In this document: positions 1 to 7,942 of the stretch, one piece after another | How the letters are laid out: each line of letters opens with the position of its first letter | Numbering within the stretch: position 1 is the stretch's first letter | From: DAONFI01 sp035403485 | GTDB taxonomy: Bacteria; Planctomycetota; Phycisphaerae; SM23-33 | Direction of reading: 5' to 3' | Length of the DNA: 45,572 nt | NCBI GenBank assembly: GCA_964536835.1 | Contig: CAZIAZ010000021.1 | Coordinates: 1-45,572 of the forward strand | The notes under the pieces: model-generated | What the model saw: the letters and a program-made list of their open reading frames with translations, nothing else | Told to the model about the DNA's origin: nothing | The model's database searches: none | Position numbers and translations under genes: made by a program

Positions 1-61
1 CATAGCTCGTTTCGCCAACGCATAAAGTGTCACATCTCAAGTTTAACATGCTCTATTTCAC
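1..61 (-). repeat. Partial copy of a dispersed intergenic element, cut by the window edge
   Basis: Read on the minus strand, positions 61 down to 17 closely match the minus strand of 1134 down to 1091. Both have GTGnAATAGAGCAT, a few variable bases, then TTGAGAT, and both reach TGCGTT about 40 bases in. The same AATAGAGCA word recurs at about 10190. The end of the 33756-33917 element is a looser relative. This copy runs off the left edge, so its interior cannot be judged. It is AT-rich and non-coding, and lies about 180 bp upstream of the PEP-CTERM gene. The similarity was judged by eye. Confidence 0.5.
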
Positions 62-239
62 CAAACGCAAAATTTTTAAATATGTAATGATGCCGATAAT
101 AAAATTTTTTGAAAAATTAATTTTAATGTGTTATTTTAAAAAGGGTTGTACTTATAATTAAATTATTGGAAAGTGAGGTCGAGAGAGCCTATTGTAAAAT
201 CCTTGCTTTCCCAAATTAGCCTAATCGAGGGATTATGCT

Positions 240-1046
240 ATGCGGGCTTGTGTCCGTTCTTTTTCCGCAGGGCTTTTGGTTTGCGCTATTGTTTTTCAGT
301 GTTCTTTTGTGCAGGCTGGAACGCTTAATCCAATTTCTGTAACAGGCTGGAATCAGGATGTCGTTATAGGGGTTGGTGAAACATACAATACCGGAAGCAC
401 GGCTCAATTAGACAATGCCAGCGGAACTACAGGCGGTGCAATGGTATGGTATGGGGTTGGATTGAACACAAGCTATCCTACGACTGGTCTGCCGACTGGC
501 CTGATACAAAGTGCAACCTCTTCCGATGTTTATTTTCAGCTCCAATCTTTTGGCTCAGCCGCCGGAACGAATAATAACGCCGTTTATGGCGGAGGCACTC
601 TGACGCTGGTGACTGTGGCGGCGTATGACCACATTGCACTAATCGGTGCGACCGGCCAGGGGACGGCGAACCTTACTATCACGTTTAACTATACGACCGG
701 CGATCCAGACGTATATTCCAGTCTGGGCACGGATTCCATCAACCATGACTGGTTTGGCGGCGGGTCGATTGCCTATACCGCCAATGGCCGAATCAGCACT
801 GTCAGCGGCGACTTCGAGTATGTTAATTCCGGTAACCCGCGTCTTTACGAAACCATCTTTGATGTCGACGAAACACGCCTGCTGCAATCAATAGTGATTG
901 TGGATAATGCTGTTCCATCCGACCCTGATGTGCCGCAGCACAATATCATCATGGCCGTCAGTGGCGATACGGTTCCTGAACCGGCAACGCTTGTACTGCT
1001 TGTCGCAGGAATGGGTGCAGTATTTGCCGTCAGACGGCGAAAATAA
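240..1046 (+). CDS. PEP-CTERM sorting domain exported protein
   Basis: This is a 268-residue exported protein of unknown specific function. Residues 1-26 form a signal peptide (basic start, hydrophobic core, VQA cleavage context). The C-terminus carries a PEP-CTERM tail: VPEP at about 245-248, a hydrophobic helix, then terminal RRRK. Proteins of this class are exported, recognised by an exosortase and delivered to the cell surface or extracellular matrix. The middle is rich in Gly, Thr, Asn and Ser and has no catalytic motif that I recognise. The start is supported by a GAGGG ribosome site about 8 nt upstream. No exosortase gene lies in the window. The gene sits between two copies of a short repeat (1-61 and 1091-1134). 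Confidence 0.88.
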   Translation: MRACVRSFSAGLLVCAIVFQCSFVQAGTLNPISVTGWNQDVVIGVGETYNTGSTAQLDNASGTTGGAMVWYGVGLNTSYPTTGLPTGLIQSATSSDVYFQLQSFGSAAGTNNNAVYGGGTLTLVTVAAYDHIALIGATGQGTANLTITFNYTTGDPDVYSSLGTDSINHDWFGGGSIAYTANGRISTVSGDFEYVNSGNPRLYETIFDVDETRLLQSIVIVDNAVPSDPDVPQHNIIMAVSGDTVPEPATLVLLVAGMGAVFAVRRRK

Positions 1047-1090
1047 CTCAGGGACTTCTGCTTCCCTTTCTTGTCAGCCTTGTTCTTGAT

Positions 1091-1134
1091 AACGCACTAA
1101 GCCACAATCTCAAATTTGAGATGCTCTATTGCAC
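1091..1134 (-). repeat. Second copy of the short terminal repeat, just after the PEP-CTERM gene
   Basis: This segment aligns with 17-61 at about three quarters identity, with small gaps, in the same orientation. It contains a perfect 16-bp palindrome, ATCTCAAATTTGAGAT, at about 1107-1122. Together the two copies form direct repeats about 1.1 kb apart flanking the PEP-CTERM gene. It lies between two convergent genes. The palindrome lacks a following T-run on either strand, so it is not a convincing intrinsic terminator. Confidence 0.5.
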
Positions 1135-1152
1135 TCATTTTTTGAATTGGTA

Positions 1153-1446
1153 TCAGTCGTTTTTTGCGTTAGCCAGTATTTCAATTGCGGCGTCCATAAG
1201 TTGCTGTTGCCGCTGGCTGAGTTCTATTGACCACGTCAATATCCTGTGTAGCGAACGTGCGTCGACCTTACGAACCGGATGGCCCGGCAGTTTTTTGGCC
1301 GATGTTATGCCTTTCCTGGCTGCGTGTGGTGCGGACAGGTTGTTGGCTGAAGCGTTGTGTTCAGCGGAGTTGCTTGACGACTTGTCGTCGAACTTATGTG
1401 TTTTTGCTCCCTTACGTCGGCCAATATTTGTTGAGCTTTTTTTCAT
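1153..1446 (-). CDS. Small basic hypothetical protein
   Basis: I do not recognise this 97-residue protein. It begins MKKSSTNIGRRKGAKTHKF, is rich in Lys, Arg, Ser and Asn over its first 60 residues, and ends in a likely amphipathic helix (about 70-95, containing SQRQQQLMDAAIEIL). The reading frame could extend to 1536. I chose the ATG at 1446 because the upstream extension is hydrophobic and unlike the rest, and a GGGGAA sequence precedes 1446. It is divergent from the XRE/S24 repressor gene, with 147 bp between them holding a palindrome, so the repressor may control it. It may bind nucleic acid because of its charge, but that is a guess. Confidence 0.55.
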   Translation of the reverse strand: MKKSSTNIGRRKGAKTHKFDDKSSSNSAEHNASANNLSAPHAARKGITSAKKLPGHPVRKVDARSLHRILTWSIELSQRQQQLMDAAIEILANAKND

Positions 1447-1463
1447 GGCGTTCCCCGTAATAC

Positions 1464-1491
1464 TTGTAAAAAAAACAAAAAATGATATAAT
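1464..1491 (+). promoter_or_regulatory. Candidate sigma-70 promoter for the XRE/S24 repressor
   Basis: TTGTAA at 1464-1469 and a perfect TATAAT at 1486-1491 are separated by 16 nt, directed toward the repressor gene at 1594. The predicted start near 1498 leaves a leader of about 95 nt that contains the 1561-1578 palindrome. Confidence 0.45.
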
Positions 1492-1560
1492 CCACCCGGT
1501 TTTACCCGTCTGTGATTTTGGGGTAATTTTATCCACAATAGCGAATATTTACAACTAAAA

Positions 1561-1578
1561 TTTTCGCAAAAGCGAAAA
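1561..1578. promoter_or_regulatory. 18-bp palindrome, candidate repressor operator
   Basis: TTTTCGC-AAAA-GCGAAAA is a perfect inverted repeat with 7-bp arms, 15 bp before the start codon of the XRE/S24 repressor and between it and the divergent small basic gene. LexA/CI-type repressors commonly bind such dyads and repress their own gene, so autoregulation is a reasonable inference. It could also be an RNA hairpin in the leader. No second full copy was noticed in the window. Confidence 0.4.
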
Positions 1579-1593
1579 AATAATGGGTCATTT

Positions 1594-2586
1594 ATGCCGC
1601 CAACGGAAGAAGAATTACTCAAAGGGGTTTGCAAAAGAGTGTCCCAGATACGCCTGGAATATGCTGGTCCACGTGGTAAGTCTCGTTTTGCAAAACAGTT
1701 AGGTCTGTCGCCGAGCACTTACGATTATTATGAGGCTTCCCGTGTGCCGCCGGTTGACGTTCTTATTCGCATAAGTGAGGTAGCAGGCGTGGATCTTGGC
1801 TGGCTGCTTACGGGCAGAAAGTCCGCTGACGGCTTGGATGTCAACAATCCGATAGTTCAGCGTGCGGCACGGCTATTGCGGGAGCAGCCCTCGTCAGCAC
1901 GGCCGTTGGCGGCGTTTCTTGAAATACTCGAAGGCATAAAGGCTTTTCCGCCGAAAGAAAATTCGGTTGATGATGTGGGGCAGGGAAATCTGGCGGCTGA
2001 AAATGTTGCCTTTGGGGCTGTAGGAAAAGTCGCTTCAGCCGGCGGCGGACGGCGGGGCTGGATTCCCATTCTCGGCAGAAGTGCGGCGGGCATATCGCAT
2101 TTCTGGGCAGACGACGAACAGGTCGCCGATATCGTCACACTGGGCGATTTGATTGAAAAACATGTCGGCGAGGTGCGGGATGAAAAAATAGCGGCTGTCA
2201 GCCGGGCCAGTTCCGGCGACGTTCAGCAGGGCGTTCAGATAATCACGCTGGACAGGCCCGATGTGCCGGGCGGTGCCGTGGAATTCATTGCCAGCGAAGC
2301 CATCTGCCGCAAATATCCCGATGCCTTCGCTCTAAGGATTGACGGCGATTCCATGTCGCCGGAAATTTTTCATGGCGATATAGTCGTGCTGAGTCCGTCC
2401 GTCAGGGCGGTTGTCGGCGAGCCGGCTGTTATTCAGCTTGCGGGGGCTATCGGCGTCACATGCAAGATTTATCATCCAGCCGACGACGGCCTTCACATGG
2501 TGGCTGCCAATGCAGATTACAAACCGACGATAGTTCCGATGGCCAGCGTGAATTGGGCGCTCAAGGTGCTGGCTAAAATCCGGTAG
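1594..2586 (+). CDS. XRE-family transcriptional repressor with S24 (LexA/CI-like) self-cleavage domain
   Basis: This is a 330-residue repressor. Residues about 10-75 form an XRE helix-turn-helix region (KSRFAKQLGLSPSTYDYYE, then the DLGWLLTG pattern typical of CI-like repressors). The C-terminal half is an S24 domain: the nucleophile Ser253 in RIDGDSMSP and the general base Lys291 in GVTCKIY. Their 38-residue spacing is normal for LexA/CI. A candidate Ala-Gly cleavage bond is A165-G166 in SAAG. The distance from that bond to the Ser is about 87 residues, against 35-38 in LexA and lambda CI, so either there is an insertion or the site is not used. Family knowledge suggests DNA-damage or RecA-stimulated derepression. 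No other phage genes are nearby. Confidence 0.85.
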   Translation: MPPTEEELLKGVCKRVSQIRLEYAGPRGKSRFAKQLGLSPSTYDYYEASRVPPVDVLIRISEVAGVDLGWLLTGRKSADGLDVNNPIVQRAARLLREQPSSARPLAAFLEILEGIKAFPPKENSVDDVGQGNLAAENVAFGAVGKVASAGGGRRGWIPILGRSAAGISHFWADDEQVADIVTLGDLIEKHVGEVRDEKIAAVSRASSGDVQQGVQIITLDRPDVPGGAVEFIASEAICRKYPDAFALRIDGDSMSPEIFHGDIVVLSPSVRAVVGEPAVIQLAGAIGVTCKIYHPADDGLHMVAANADYKPTIVPMASVNWALKVLAKIR

Positions 2587-2589
2587 GGC

Positions 2590-3159
2590 TCAGCCCAGCC
2601 AGCCGAGGCTGTCGGCGAGGATTTTTACGCCGATGAGTATCAGAACCAGCCCGCCGATGAACTCGGAAATATGCTCCCACTTCTCACCCAGCCAACTGCC
2701 GCCGCGAATCCCAAGAATGGTGAATATGAACGCCACTATCCCGATTATTAACGCCGGCGTAAAAATTTCTGTTTTCATCAATGCCATCGTGACGCCCACT
2801 GCCAGGGCATCCAGGCTGGTTGCGACGGACAGCGTCACCAGCCGCCAGCCTTTCGTCGGGTCAGATTTTTCACTGTCGGCATTCCTTGTGAACGCTTCGT
2901 ACAGCATTTTGCCGCCGAGCAGAGTTAGCAGGGAAAATGCTATCCAGTGGTCGTATTTATAAAAAAGATTGCCGGCGAAATTTTTGCCGGCGAAATAACC
3001 GATTATCGGCATGATAGCCTGAAATACGCCGAAGTGCCACGCCAGCCGCAATGAGTGACGAAGGGTCACCTTCGGCAATGTCAAACCGGCTGCGATGGCG
3101 ACCGCGAAAGCGTCCATCGCCAAGCCTACTGCTATACCAAGAAGGGCATATATGGACAT
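2590..3159 (-). CDS. mntP: Manganese efflux pump MntP
   Basis: This is a 189-residue, six-helix inner-membrane protein of the MntP (YebN, DUF204) family, which exports Mn(II). It has the internal duplication of the family, with the paired acidic motifs MDAFAVAIAAG (about residues 15-25) and SLDALAVGVTMAL (about 115-127). The length is typical. The start ATG at 3159 has no clear Shine-Dalgarno sequence and lies only 15 nt after the terminator hairpin of the ferredoxin gene, so how it is transcribed is unclear. I looked for a yybP-ykoY manganese riboswitch, but the 72-nt gap is too short to hold one. It converges tail to tail with the XRE/S24 gene, with 3 bp between them. Confidence 0.92.
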   Translation of the reverse strand: MSIYALLGIAVGLAMDAFAVAIAAGLTLPKVTLRHSLRLAWHFGVFQAIMPIIGYFAGKNFAGNLFYKYDHWIAFSLLTLLGGKMLYEAFTRNADSEKSDPTKGWRLVTLSVATSLDALAVGVTMALMKTEIFTPALIIGIVAFIFTILGIRGGSWLGEKWEHISEFIGGLVLILIGVKILADSLGWLG

Positions 3160-3174
3160 TTTTGTGCTACGAAC

Positions 3175-3210
3175 AAAAAGCCCCGATAATTGATATATTA
3201 TCGGGGCTTT
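3175..3210 (-). terminator. Strong intrinsic terminator after the ferredoxin gene
   Basis: A perfect 14-bp stem (3177-3190 with 3197-3210, AAAGCCCCGATAAT) closes a 6-nt loop. On the minus strand it is followed by a run of T. It ends ferredoxin transcription and lies directly upstream of mntP. Confidence 0.85.
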
Positions 3211-3231
3211 GGGAATTTTGCGACATGCGAT

Positions 3232-3402
3232 TTACTGTGCGCTTATTGCACTGACAGGGCATTCGCCTGCGCAGGCACCGCAATCCACGCATGTGTCGGG
3301 GTCGATGATATATTTGGTTTCGCCTTCGCTTATTGCCTCAACAGGGCATACGGCTGCGCAAGCGCCGCATTTGGTGCAATCGTCGGAGATAACGTGTGCC
3401 AT
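3232..3402 (-). CDS. 2[4Fe-4S] ferredoxin
   Basis: This is a 56-residue bacterial-type ferredoxin, a low-potential soluble electron carrier. It shows two CxxCxxCxxxCP cluster-binding motifs: C9, C12, C15, C19-P20 and C38, C41, C44, C48-P49, starting MAHVISDDCTKCGACAAVCP. Length and spacing match clostridial-type ferredoxins exactly, which fits anaerobic metabolism. The start is supported by AAAGGAA about 7 nt upstream. The gene has its own candidate promoter (3490-3520) and ends at a strong terminator, so it is probably monocistronic. Its specific redox partner cannot be told; the adjacent SDR is separated by 147 bp. Confidence 0.95.
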   Translation of the reverse strand: MAHVISDDCTKCGACAAVCPVEAISEGETKYIIDPDTCVDCGACAGECPVSAISAQ

Positions 3403-3489
3403 TTGAACATTCCTTTAAAACTATGGCTCGAAAGCCTGATTAAACTTAAATACTCCCTAACGCTTGGGAGTCCCACAAAACTTAACCAT

Positions 3490-3520
3490 ATTATATAGGA
3501 AATGAGCGGTACATATTCAA
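3490..3520 (-). promoter_or_regulatory. Candidate sigma-70 promoter for the ferredoxin gene
   Basis: On the minus strand, TTGAAT (3520-3515) is followed after 17 nt by TATATA (3497-3492), which overlaps a TATAAT. The leader it would produce contains two small hairpins: GGCT-CGAA-AGCC at 3425-3436 and ACTCCC/GGGAGT at 3452-3471. Confidence 0.5.
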
Positions 3521-3549
3521 GTCTGTTTTATAAAAAGGTGGCTCGAAAA

Positions 3550-4368
3550 TTACATCATTATGGGTTTGCCGGTTTTTATTACGCGTTTATGTCTGGCTGC
3601 TGCGACCCTGTATTTCAGCCATCGCGGCAGAAACGGGCTGATAGCGATTAACAGCTTGTACCGCCACAACCCTGGTACGCAGACAAGTTTGCGCCTGGCG
3701 AGCGCAGCCAGCGAGTCATGCACCACCACGTTTGCCGGCAGCCACCAGCTTTTGGGAATTCCGTCACGGGATATCTGCATCACGTCGTGAAATTCGCTCA
3801 GCGTATAGCCCGGACACAGTGCCTGGACATTGACTCCGCTGCCGACGAGTTCGAAGGCTAACCCCTCCGTGAAACTGATTATCCATGCCTTGGTTGAACA
3901 ATACACGACGTTGGATGGACTTTGGAAAAATCCGGCGACGCTGGCGGTATTGATGATGTTGCCGCCGCCTTTTTTGACCATGTCGCCCAATGCTGCGTGG
4001 CAGAGTTCCATGACGGCTAATACGTGCAGCCGAGCCATGATATCCTGGCTGGCGAAGTCAGCCTGCCAGAAACGCTCTTTTGTGCCGAAACCGGCGTTGT
4101 TTACCAGATACTCCAAACCGCCCGTCTGCCTTATCCTGTCTGCCACGGCATGTCGCTGGTTGTCGTCGGCGAGGTCGGCTGGAAAAATCTCAATGGCTGC
4201 GTCGCAGTCTTGGTGGATGTCGTCGGCTAATTTGCGAAGTTTGTCCTCGCGCCTTGCAACGAGTATCAGGTCACAGCCGCGTTTTGCCAGGCTGCGGGCG
4301 AACTCAGCCCCTATACCGGACGACGCGCCGGTTATTAAGGCTAACGGTCTGGGCGAATTGTCGGACAA
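3550..4368 (-). CDS. Short-chain dehydrogenase/reductase (SDR family)
   Basis: This is a 272-residue classical SDR, an NAD(P)-dependent oxidoreductase whose substrate cannot be read from sequence. It shows the Rossmann nucleotide-binding motif TGASSGIG (13-20), NNAG (90-93), catalytic Ser143 (NTASVAG) and the YCSTK active site (Tyr156, Lys160). An Arg pair after the second beta strand (VARRED) suggests NADP(H). The hydrophobic, basic C-terminal tail (about 230-272) suggests membrane association, as in DltE/YqjQ-like SDRs. The start codon is TTG at 4368, fixed by an AGAGGAG ribosome site at 4375-4381. It stands apart from its neighbours by about 147 bp on both sides. Confidence 0.9.
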   Translation of the reverse strand: MSDNSPRPLALITGASSGIGAEFARSLAKRGCDLILVARREDKLRKLADDIHQDCDAAIEIFPADLADDNQRHAVADRIRQTGGLEYLVNNAGFGTKERFWQADFASQDIMARLHVLAVMELCHAALGDMVKKGGGNIINTASVAGFFQSPSNVVYCSTKAWIISFTEGLAFELVGSGVNVQALCPGYTLSEFHDVMQISRDGIPKSWWLPANVVVHDSLAALARRKLVCVPGLWRYKLLIAISPFLPRWLKYRVAAARHKRVIKTGKPIMM

Positions 4369-4374
4369 AATCAG

Positions 4375-4381
4375 CTCCTCT
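4375..4381 (-). promoter_or_regulatory. Ribosome binding site that fixes a TTG start
   Basis: AGAGGAG on the minus strand lies 6 nt before the TTG at 4368-4366. No in-frame ATG nearby has a comparable site, so TTG is the likely start of the SDR gene. Confidence 0.7.
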
Positions 4382-4515
4382 GGAAAATGCGGACGACAAA
4401 ATCAGCCGACAGAAGATTTTTTTAAAAACTCAAAGTGACCGATTCGCGTTATAGGGTTCGGTAACGACTTATTTTGCAAGCAGTTACGATATGCGTGACA
4501 AATAGTTCTGCTACG

Positions 4516-5031
4516 TCATTCAGCCGTTAAAACTGTTTCTGCGGTCATGCGAGGCGTAAAACGGCTGTTGAAATAAACCACGAGTATGAACTTCTGGCCC
4601 GGCAGGATGGGATTCTTGGATGCGAGGCGGAATTCATAGCTGCGGGTATGGCTGTCCCAGTGAATCATGTTCTTGTCCGGGTCGGAGATATATTCGTCCC
4701 AGATATCGAGCTGGTCGCCGCGTTTGTGCTGCTGGTAGGGCTTGAATTCGTAGAGTTCAAATCGCAGGTCGCCGAACGCCTTGGTAGGGTCGCCGAAAAA
4801 ATCGGTAAATTGTATCCGCATGTGCAGGCCCTGTTTGCCGTCTTCGAAGGTAGCCGTCTGCGTGAAGGGATGAATGGAGATTTTTTGCGGCAGAAGCAGC
4901 GATATCGGGTCCGGCACTTTTTCGCAGGTTTCGACATTGCCGCCTTTGGGACTGATGCCGTCGCAGCCGGCTATTAATGCGGCCATGCCGCAAAAAAACG
5001 TCGCGAGATTTTTCATTGTATTTACGTTCAT
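4516..5031 (-). CDS. Hypothetical lipoprotein
   Basis: This is a 171-residue lipoprotein of unknown function. The N-terminal signal ends in the lipobox LIAGC, so the mature protein starts with the lipidated Cys at about residue 23. The mature part reads as mainly beta strand (LHMRIQFTDFFGD, LRFELYEFKP, YEFRLASK, KFILVVYFNSRF). I recognise no family, though the wording suggests a small Ig-like or C2-like sandwich. Either ATG 5031 (with AGGA 12 nt upstream) or ATG 5016 could be the start. The upstream 5032-5127 stretch has two to three copies of ATTGTAAAAAA that may form part of its promoter. Confidence 0.75.
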   Translation of the reverse strand: MNVNTMKNLATFFCGMAALIAGCDGISPKGGNVETCEKVPDPISLLLPQKISIHPFTQTATFEDGKQGLHMRIQFTDFFGDPTKAFGDLRFELYEFKPYQQHKRGDQLDIWDEYISDPDKNMIHWDSHTRSYEFRLASKNPILPGQKFILVVYFNSRFTPRMTAETVLTAE

Positions 5032-5127
5032 TGGTTTGACGTATCCTAATTTCGGCCGATTATAAATTGTAAAAAAATTGTAAAAAAATTATAAAACTGC
5101 CGCCGACGTCAGCCGCGTATCAAACAT

Positions 5128-6321
5128 TCAAACCGTCGCCGGCTGACATTGGGCAATCCTGGCCCGCACGTTGTCCAATATGTTCATGTAGTTTATATAT
5201 GCGTCGTAGGGCGATTCATATGGATTAAAATACTTGTGCACGTCGCCGTCGGAGAAATATTTGGTGCACATGTAATAAAAATGGTCACTCGTCTGGAGCT
5301 TTTGCCAGTCGTGTATCAGCCGTTTGTTTTTGGTGGCTAACACCTGCGACGCCAGTTCGTAGACGTCCGTCAGCGCGTTGGACTGCATGGAATTGCCCAG
5401 CCATGCCGACAGGTCACGTTCCGTGTCAGCCCACGATATCATGTGAGGCACGTCAACTTCACCGACGTCGGGATAGCGTGCGATAGCCTGGCTGACGGTC
5501 AGAAAATCATTCTTGCCGCCGGCAAATATTGCGTCGGGCAGATGATACATGAAGTCGAAAATGCCGGTGTCGGCCCACTGGTGTTCGCCGAACGTCTCGT
5601 AATCCATGAACAGGTTGCAGGTATACCCGCAGCCGTTAATCTGGTCTACCCAGCCGGCGAATTTCTCCGTAGTCAACGGCCATTCCGCCCAGGCACGATT
5701 CCCGAAACGGAACGCGATGTCGTCGCTGAGACGATAGTTTTTCATCATCAGCTTGAGTTTTTTGCAGGCCGGCGGATGGTAAATGAAGTTGGGACTTCGA
5801 TAACCGAGCACGAAGTCGGCGCCTTCGGTCAGGATGGCATTGAAGCCCATATCCTCAACCAGCTTGCCGACCTGATTGTTATACGTCAACTCCGTATTGC
5901 GGAAAACTTTGGGCGAATAGCCGAAAAGATCCTGCATCAGCTGACAGTGCATCTTTGCCTGGCGACGGAACTCGTCGCGGTCGTAGAGGAACGCCAGGCT
6001 GTGGAAATAGGTTTCGGCGATGAATTCAACGCAGCCGGTGTCGGCTAACGCTTTGAAGGAATCGACGACTTCCGGCATCCATTGCTGGGATTGTTCGAGT
6101 ATTGTGCCGGTGATTGAATAACATATGCGAAAACGGCCCTGATGTTTGCGAATCAGGTCGAGCATCAGCCGGTTCGTAGGCAGATAACATTTTTCCGCTA
6201 CTTTTCTTAAAATCTGCTCGTTGCTGTAATCGTCGAAGTAATTTTCGCTCGTATCAAAAATGCTGTAACGCCTCAGCCTGTACGGCTGATGCACCTGAAA
6301 ATAAAATACGACTGATGCCAT
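5128..6321 (-). CDS. Glycoside hydrolase family 57 protein
   Basis: This is a 397-residue GH57 enzyme, acting on alpha-1,4 (or alpha-1,4/1,6) glucans in the cytoplasm. The conserved regions are present: HQP (11-13), the FRNTEL segment with the predicted nucleophile Glu144, and FMDYETFGEHQ with the predicted acid/base Asp240. The length matches the compact amylase-like GH57 subgroup rather than the roughly 500-700-residue branching enzymes. No signal peptide is seen. The gene follows the glycogen-synthase-like GT by 115 bp on the same strand, a pairing common in bacterial glycogen metabolism. Amylase, 4-alpha-glucanotransferase or a regulatory role cannot be distinguished here. Confidence 0.9.
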   Translation of the reverse strand: MASVVFYFQVHQPYRLRRYSIFDTSENYFDDYSNEQILRKVAEKCYLPTNRLMLDLIRKHQGRFRICYSITGTILEQSQQWMPEVVDSFKALADTGCVEFIAETYFHSLAFLYDRDEFRRQAKMHCQLMQDLFGYSPKVFRNTELTYNNQVGKLVEDMGFNAILTEGADFVLGYRSPNFIYHPPACKKLKLMMKNYRLSDDIAFRFGNRAWAEWPLTTEKFAGWVDQINGCGYTCNLFMDYETFGEHQWADTGIFDFMYHLPDAIFAGGKNDFLTVSQAIARYPDVGEVDVPHMISWADTERDLSAWLGNSMQSNALTDVYELASQVLATKNKRLIHDWQKLQTSDHFYYMCTKYFSDGDVHKYFNPYESPYDAYINYMNILDNVRARIAQCQPATV

Positions 6322-6436
6322 CCCTGCTCCGTCTCCTCATTTTATTATCCGGCTGCGACGGGATTTGACTTTGCCCGCTTCACCAAGAAGCCGCCACAGA
6401 TTATTCCCGTACAGTCTTTTTAAAACTCGCTTAACT

Positions 6437-7900
6437 TTACACTAGTGTAGCGTAAAGTTCTTTGAGTTTCAATGCACTATCGTGCCAGGAAATTCCGTGC
6501 AGTTCGATTTTGCCGTGTTGCTGGAGGGTTTTCCCCAGCGGCTCATGGCGGAGTACGGCCAGGATTTTGTTGGCCATTTCATCCGTGTCCCAGAAATCGA
6601 CCTTCAGGACGTGGGTCAGAATTTCCGAAACGCCGGACTGCTTTGAGATTATGACCGGCACATCGCGGGAGAGTGCTTCCAGTGGGGCAATGCCGAACGG
6701 CTCGGATACGCTGGGCATGACGTAAAGGTCAGCCATCCTGAATACCCTGTCTACGTCCTGGCCCCGCAGGAAGCCGGTGAACGTCACATATTTGCCGATG
6801 CCCAAATCGGCGGCCATCTTGATGCAGCGCGTAATCATGTCGCCGCTGCCGGCTACTATGAAACGTACTTTTTTATATTTTTCCACGACCCTTTTGGCGG
6901 CTTGCAGGAAGTATTCTGGGCCTTTTTGCATGGTTACGCGGCCGAGAAACAGGACAATTTTTTCGTTTTTGGCAATGGTCTTCAATGGGCCGTTGGGCCT
7001 GGCGGGCAGTTCGACCGCATTGTAAATGACGGTGATTTTGTTTTCCGGCACGCCGTATCGGTGCTTGGCGATGTTGGCGGTGAGGTGGCTGACGCAGACC
7101 ACGCTTTTCGCCAGCGTCATGCCTGCCCGCTCTATGTCGTATATCACCTGGTTGACGTTCTGGCCGGAACGGTCGAATTCCGTACTGTGCACGTGAACCA
7201 CGAGCGGCTTGCCGGTGGCCTGCGCCACGGCGATGCCGGCGGGATACGTCATCCAGTCGTGGGCGTGAACTATGTCGAAATCTTCACGCATGGCCAGTTC
7301 CACCGCCAGCGATGCAAAACGGTGAACCTGTGCGAAAAGATCGCCTTCGTAGTGTGCGCCGGCTGTGCCCTGGATTATGGATTTATTTGCGTCGTCGGAG
7401 TCGACGGCAGAGGTCTCGAGCGGGAAATGCCAGTTCTCCAGGCAGTGATGGTTGCCGTTAGCCTTGGCGATTGCATAACGTAACGCCTGCTTATATGCGG
7501 AATTTCTGGCGTACCGACGAAGCTCGACGATGTTTTTTTCATAGGTTTCGGGCGTTGCATAGGGCATCAGAAATGCCGGCAGATGTTCAACCCTGAGATG
7601 ATGATGCTTTCGCGTATGCAGGGTTCGCCTGTTATGGGTTACTTCGAGAGTTGTTTCTTCTTCCTCTTCGGACAGGGGGTTCATCAGCCGCTGAAGGCGC
7701 GCAGGCTCAACATCCGACGGACTCCGCAGTTGCACATGAGTCTTGCCGGTTGTCGTCGCGTCTATTGGGATGGCTGTAGGCAGAACGAAGCATATATCAA
7801 CGTCTATCTCGTTGAGCCCTTTCGTCAGGCCGTAACAAGCCGTCCCCAAGCCACCGCTAATAAAGGGCGGGAACTCCCAGCCCAGCATGAATACCCTCAT
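6437..7900 (-). CDS. Glycogen/starch synthase-like glycosyltransferase (GT4/GT5 type)
   Basis: This is a 487-residue GT-B glycosyltransferase. The N-terminal domain begins MRVFMLGWEFPPFISGGLG, the donor-loop pattern of starch and glycogen synthases (KTGGL-like, here SGGLG). HAHDW and HVHSTEFDR follow, and the C-terminal donor domain has FLGRVTMQKGPEYFL and SEPFGIAPLEA, with the conserved glutamates of retaining enzymes. A probable role is elongation of alpha-1,4-glucan from a nucleotide-glucose; the exact donor is not decidable. An insert at about 85-190 is longer than in typical GT4 proteins. AAAGGG precedes the ATG, and a good promoter lies at 7943-7971. An imperfect palindrome at 6434-6456 overlaps its stop codon. 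Confidence 0.85.
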   Translation of the reverse strand: MRVFMLGWEFPPFISGGLGTACYGLTKGLNEIDVDICFVLPTAIPIDATTTGKTHVQLRSPSDVEPARLQRLMNPLSEEEEETTLEVTHNRRTLHTRKHHHLRVEHLPAFLMPYATPETYEKNIVELRRYARNSAYKQALRYAIAKANGNHHCLENWHFPLETSAVDSDDANKSIIQGTAGAHYEGDLFAQVHRFASLAVELAMREDFDIVHAHDWMTYPAGIAVAQATGKPLVVHVHSTEFDRSGQNVNQVIYDIERAGMTLAKSVVCVSHLTANIAKHRYGVPENKITVIYNAVELPARPNGPLKTIAKNEKIVLFLGRVTMQKGPEYFLQAAKRVVEKYKKVRFIVAGSGDMITRCIKMAADLGIGKYVTFTGFLRGQDVDRVFRMADLYVMPSVSEPFGIAPLEALSRDVPVIISKQSGVSEILTHVLKVDFWDTDEMANKILAVLRHEPLGKTLQQHGKIELHGISWHDSALKLKELYATLV

Positions 7901-7942
7901 GGCAATACCCTTTTAACTATTTCAACTCCAGTTGTGTCCATA

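Noticed and set aside
3160..3231. yybP-ykoY manganese riboswitch upstream of mntP
   Set aside because: The gap is only 72 nt and is taken up by an intrinsic terminator.
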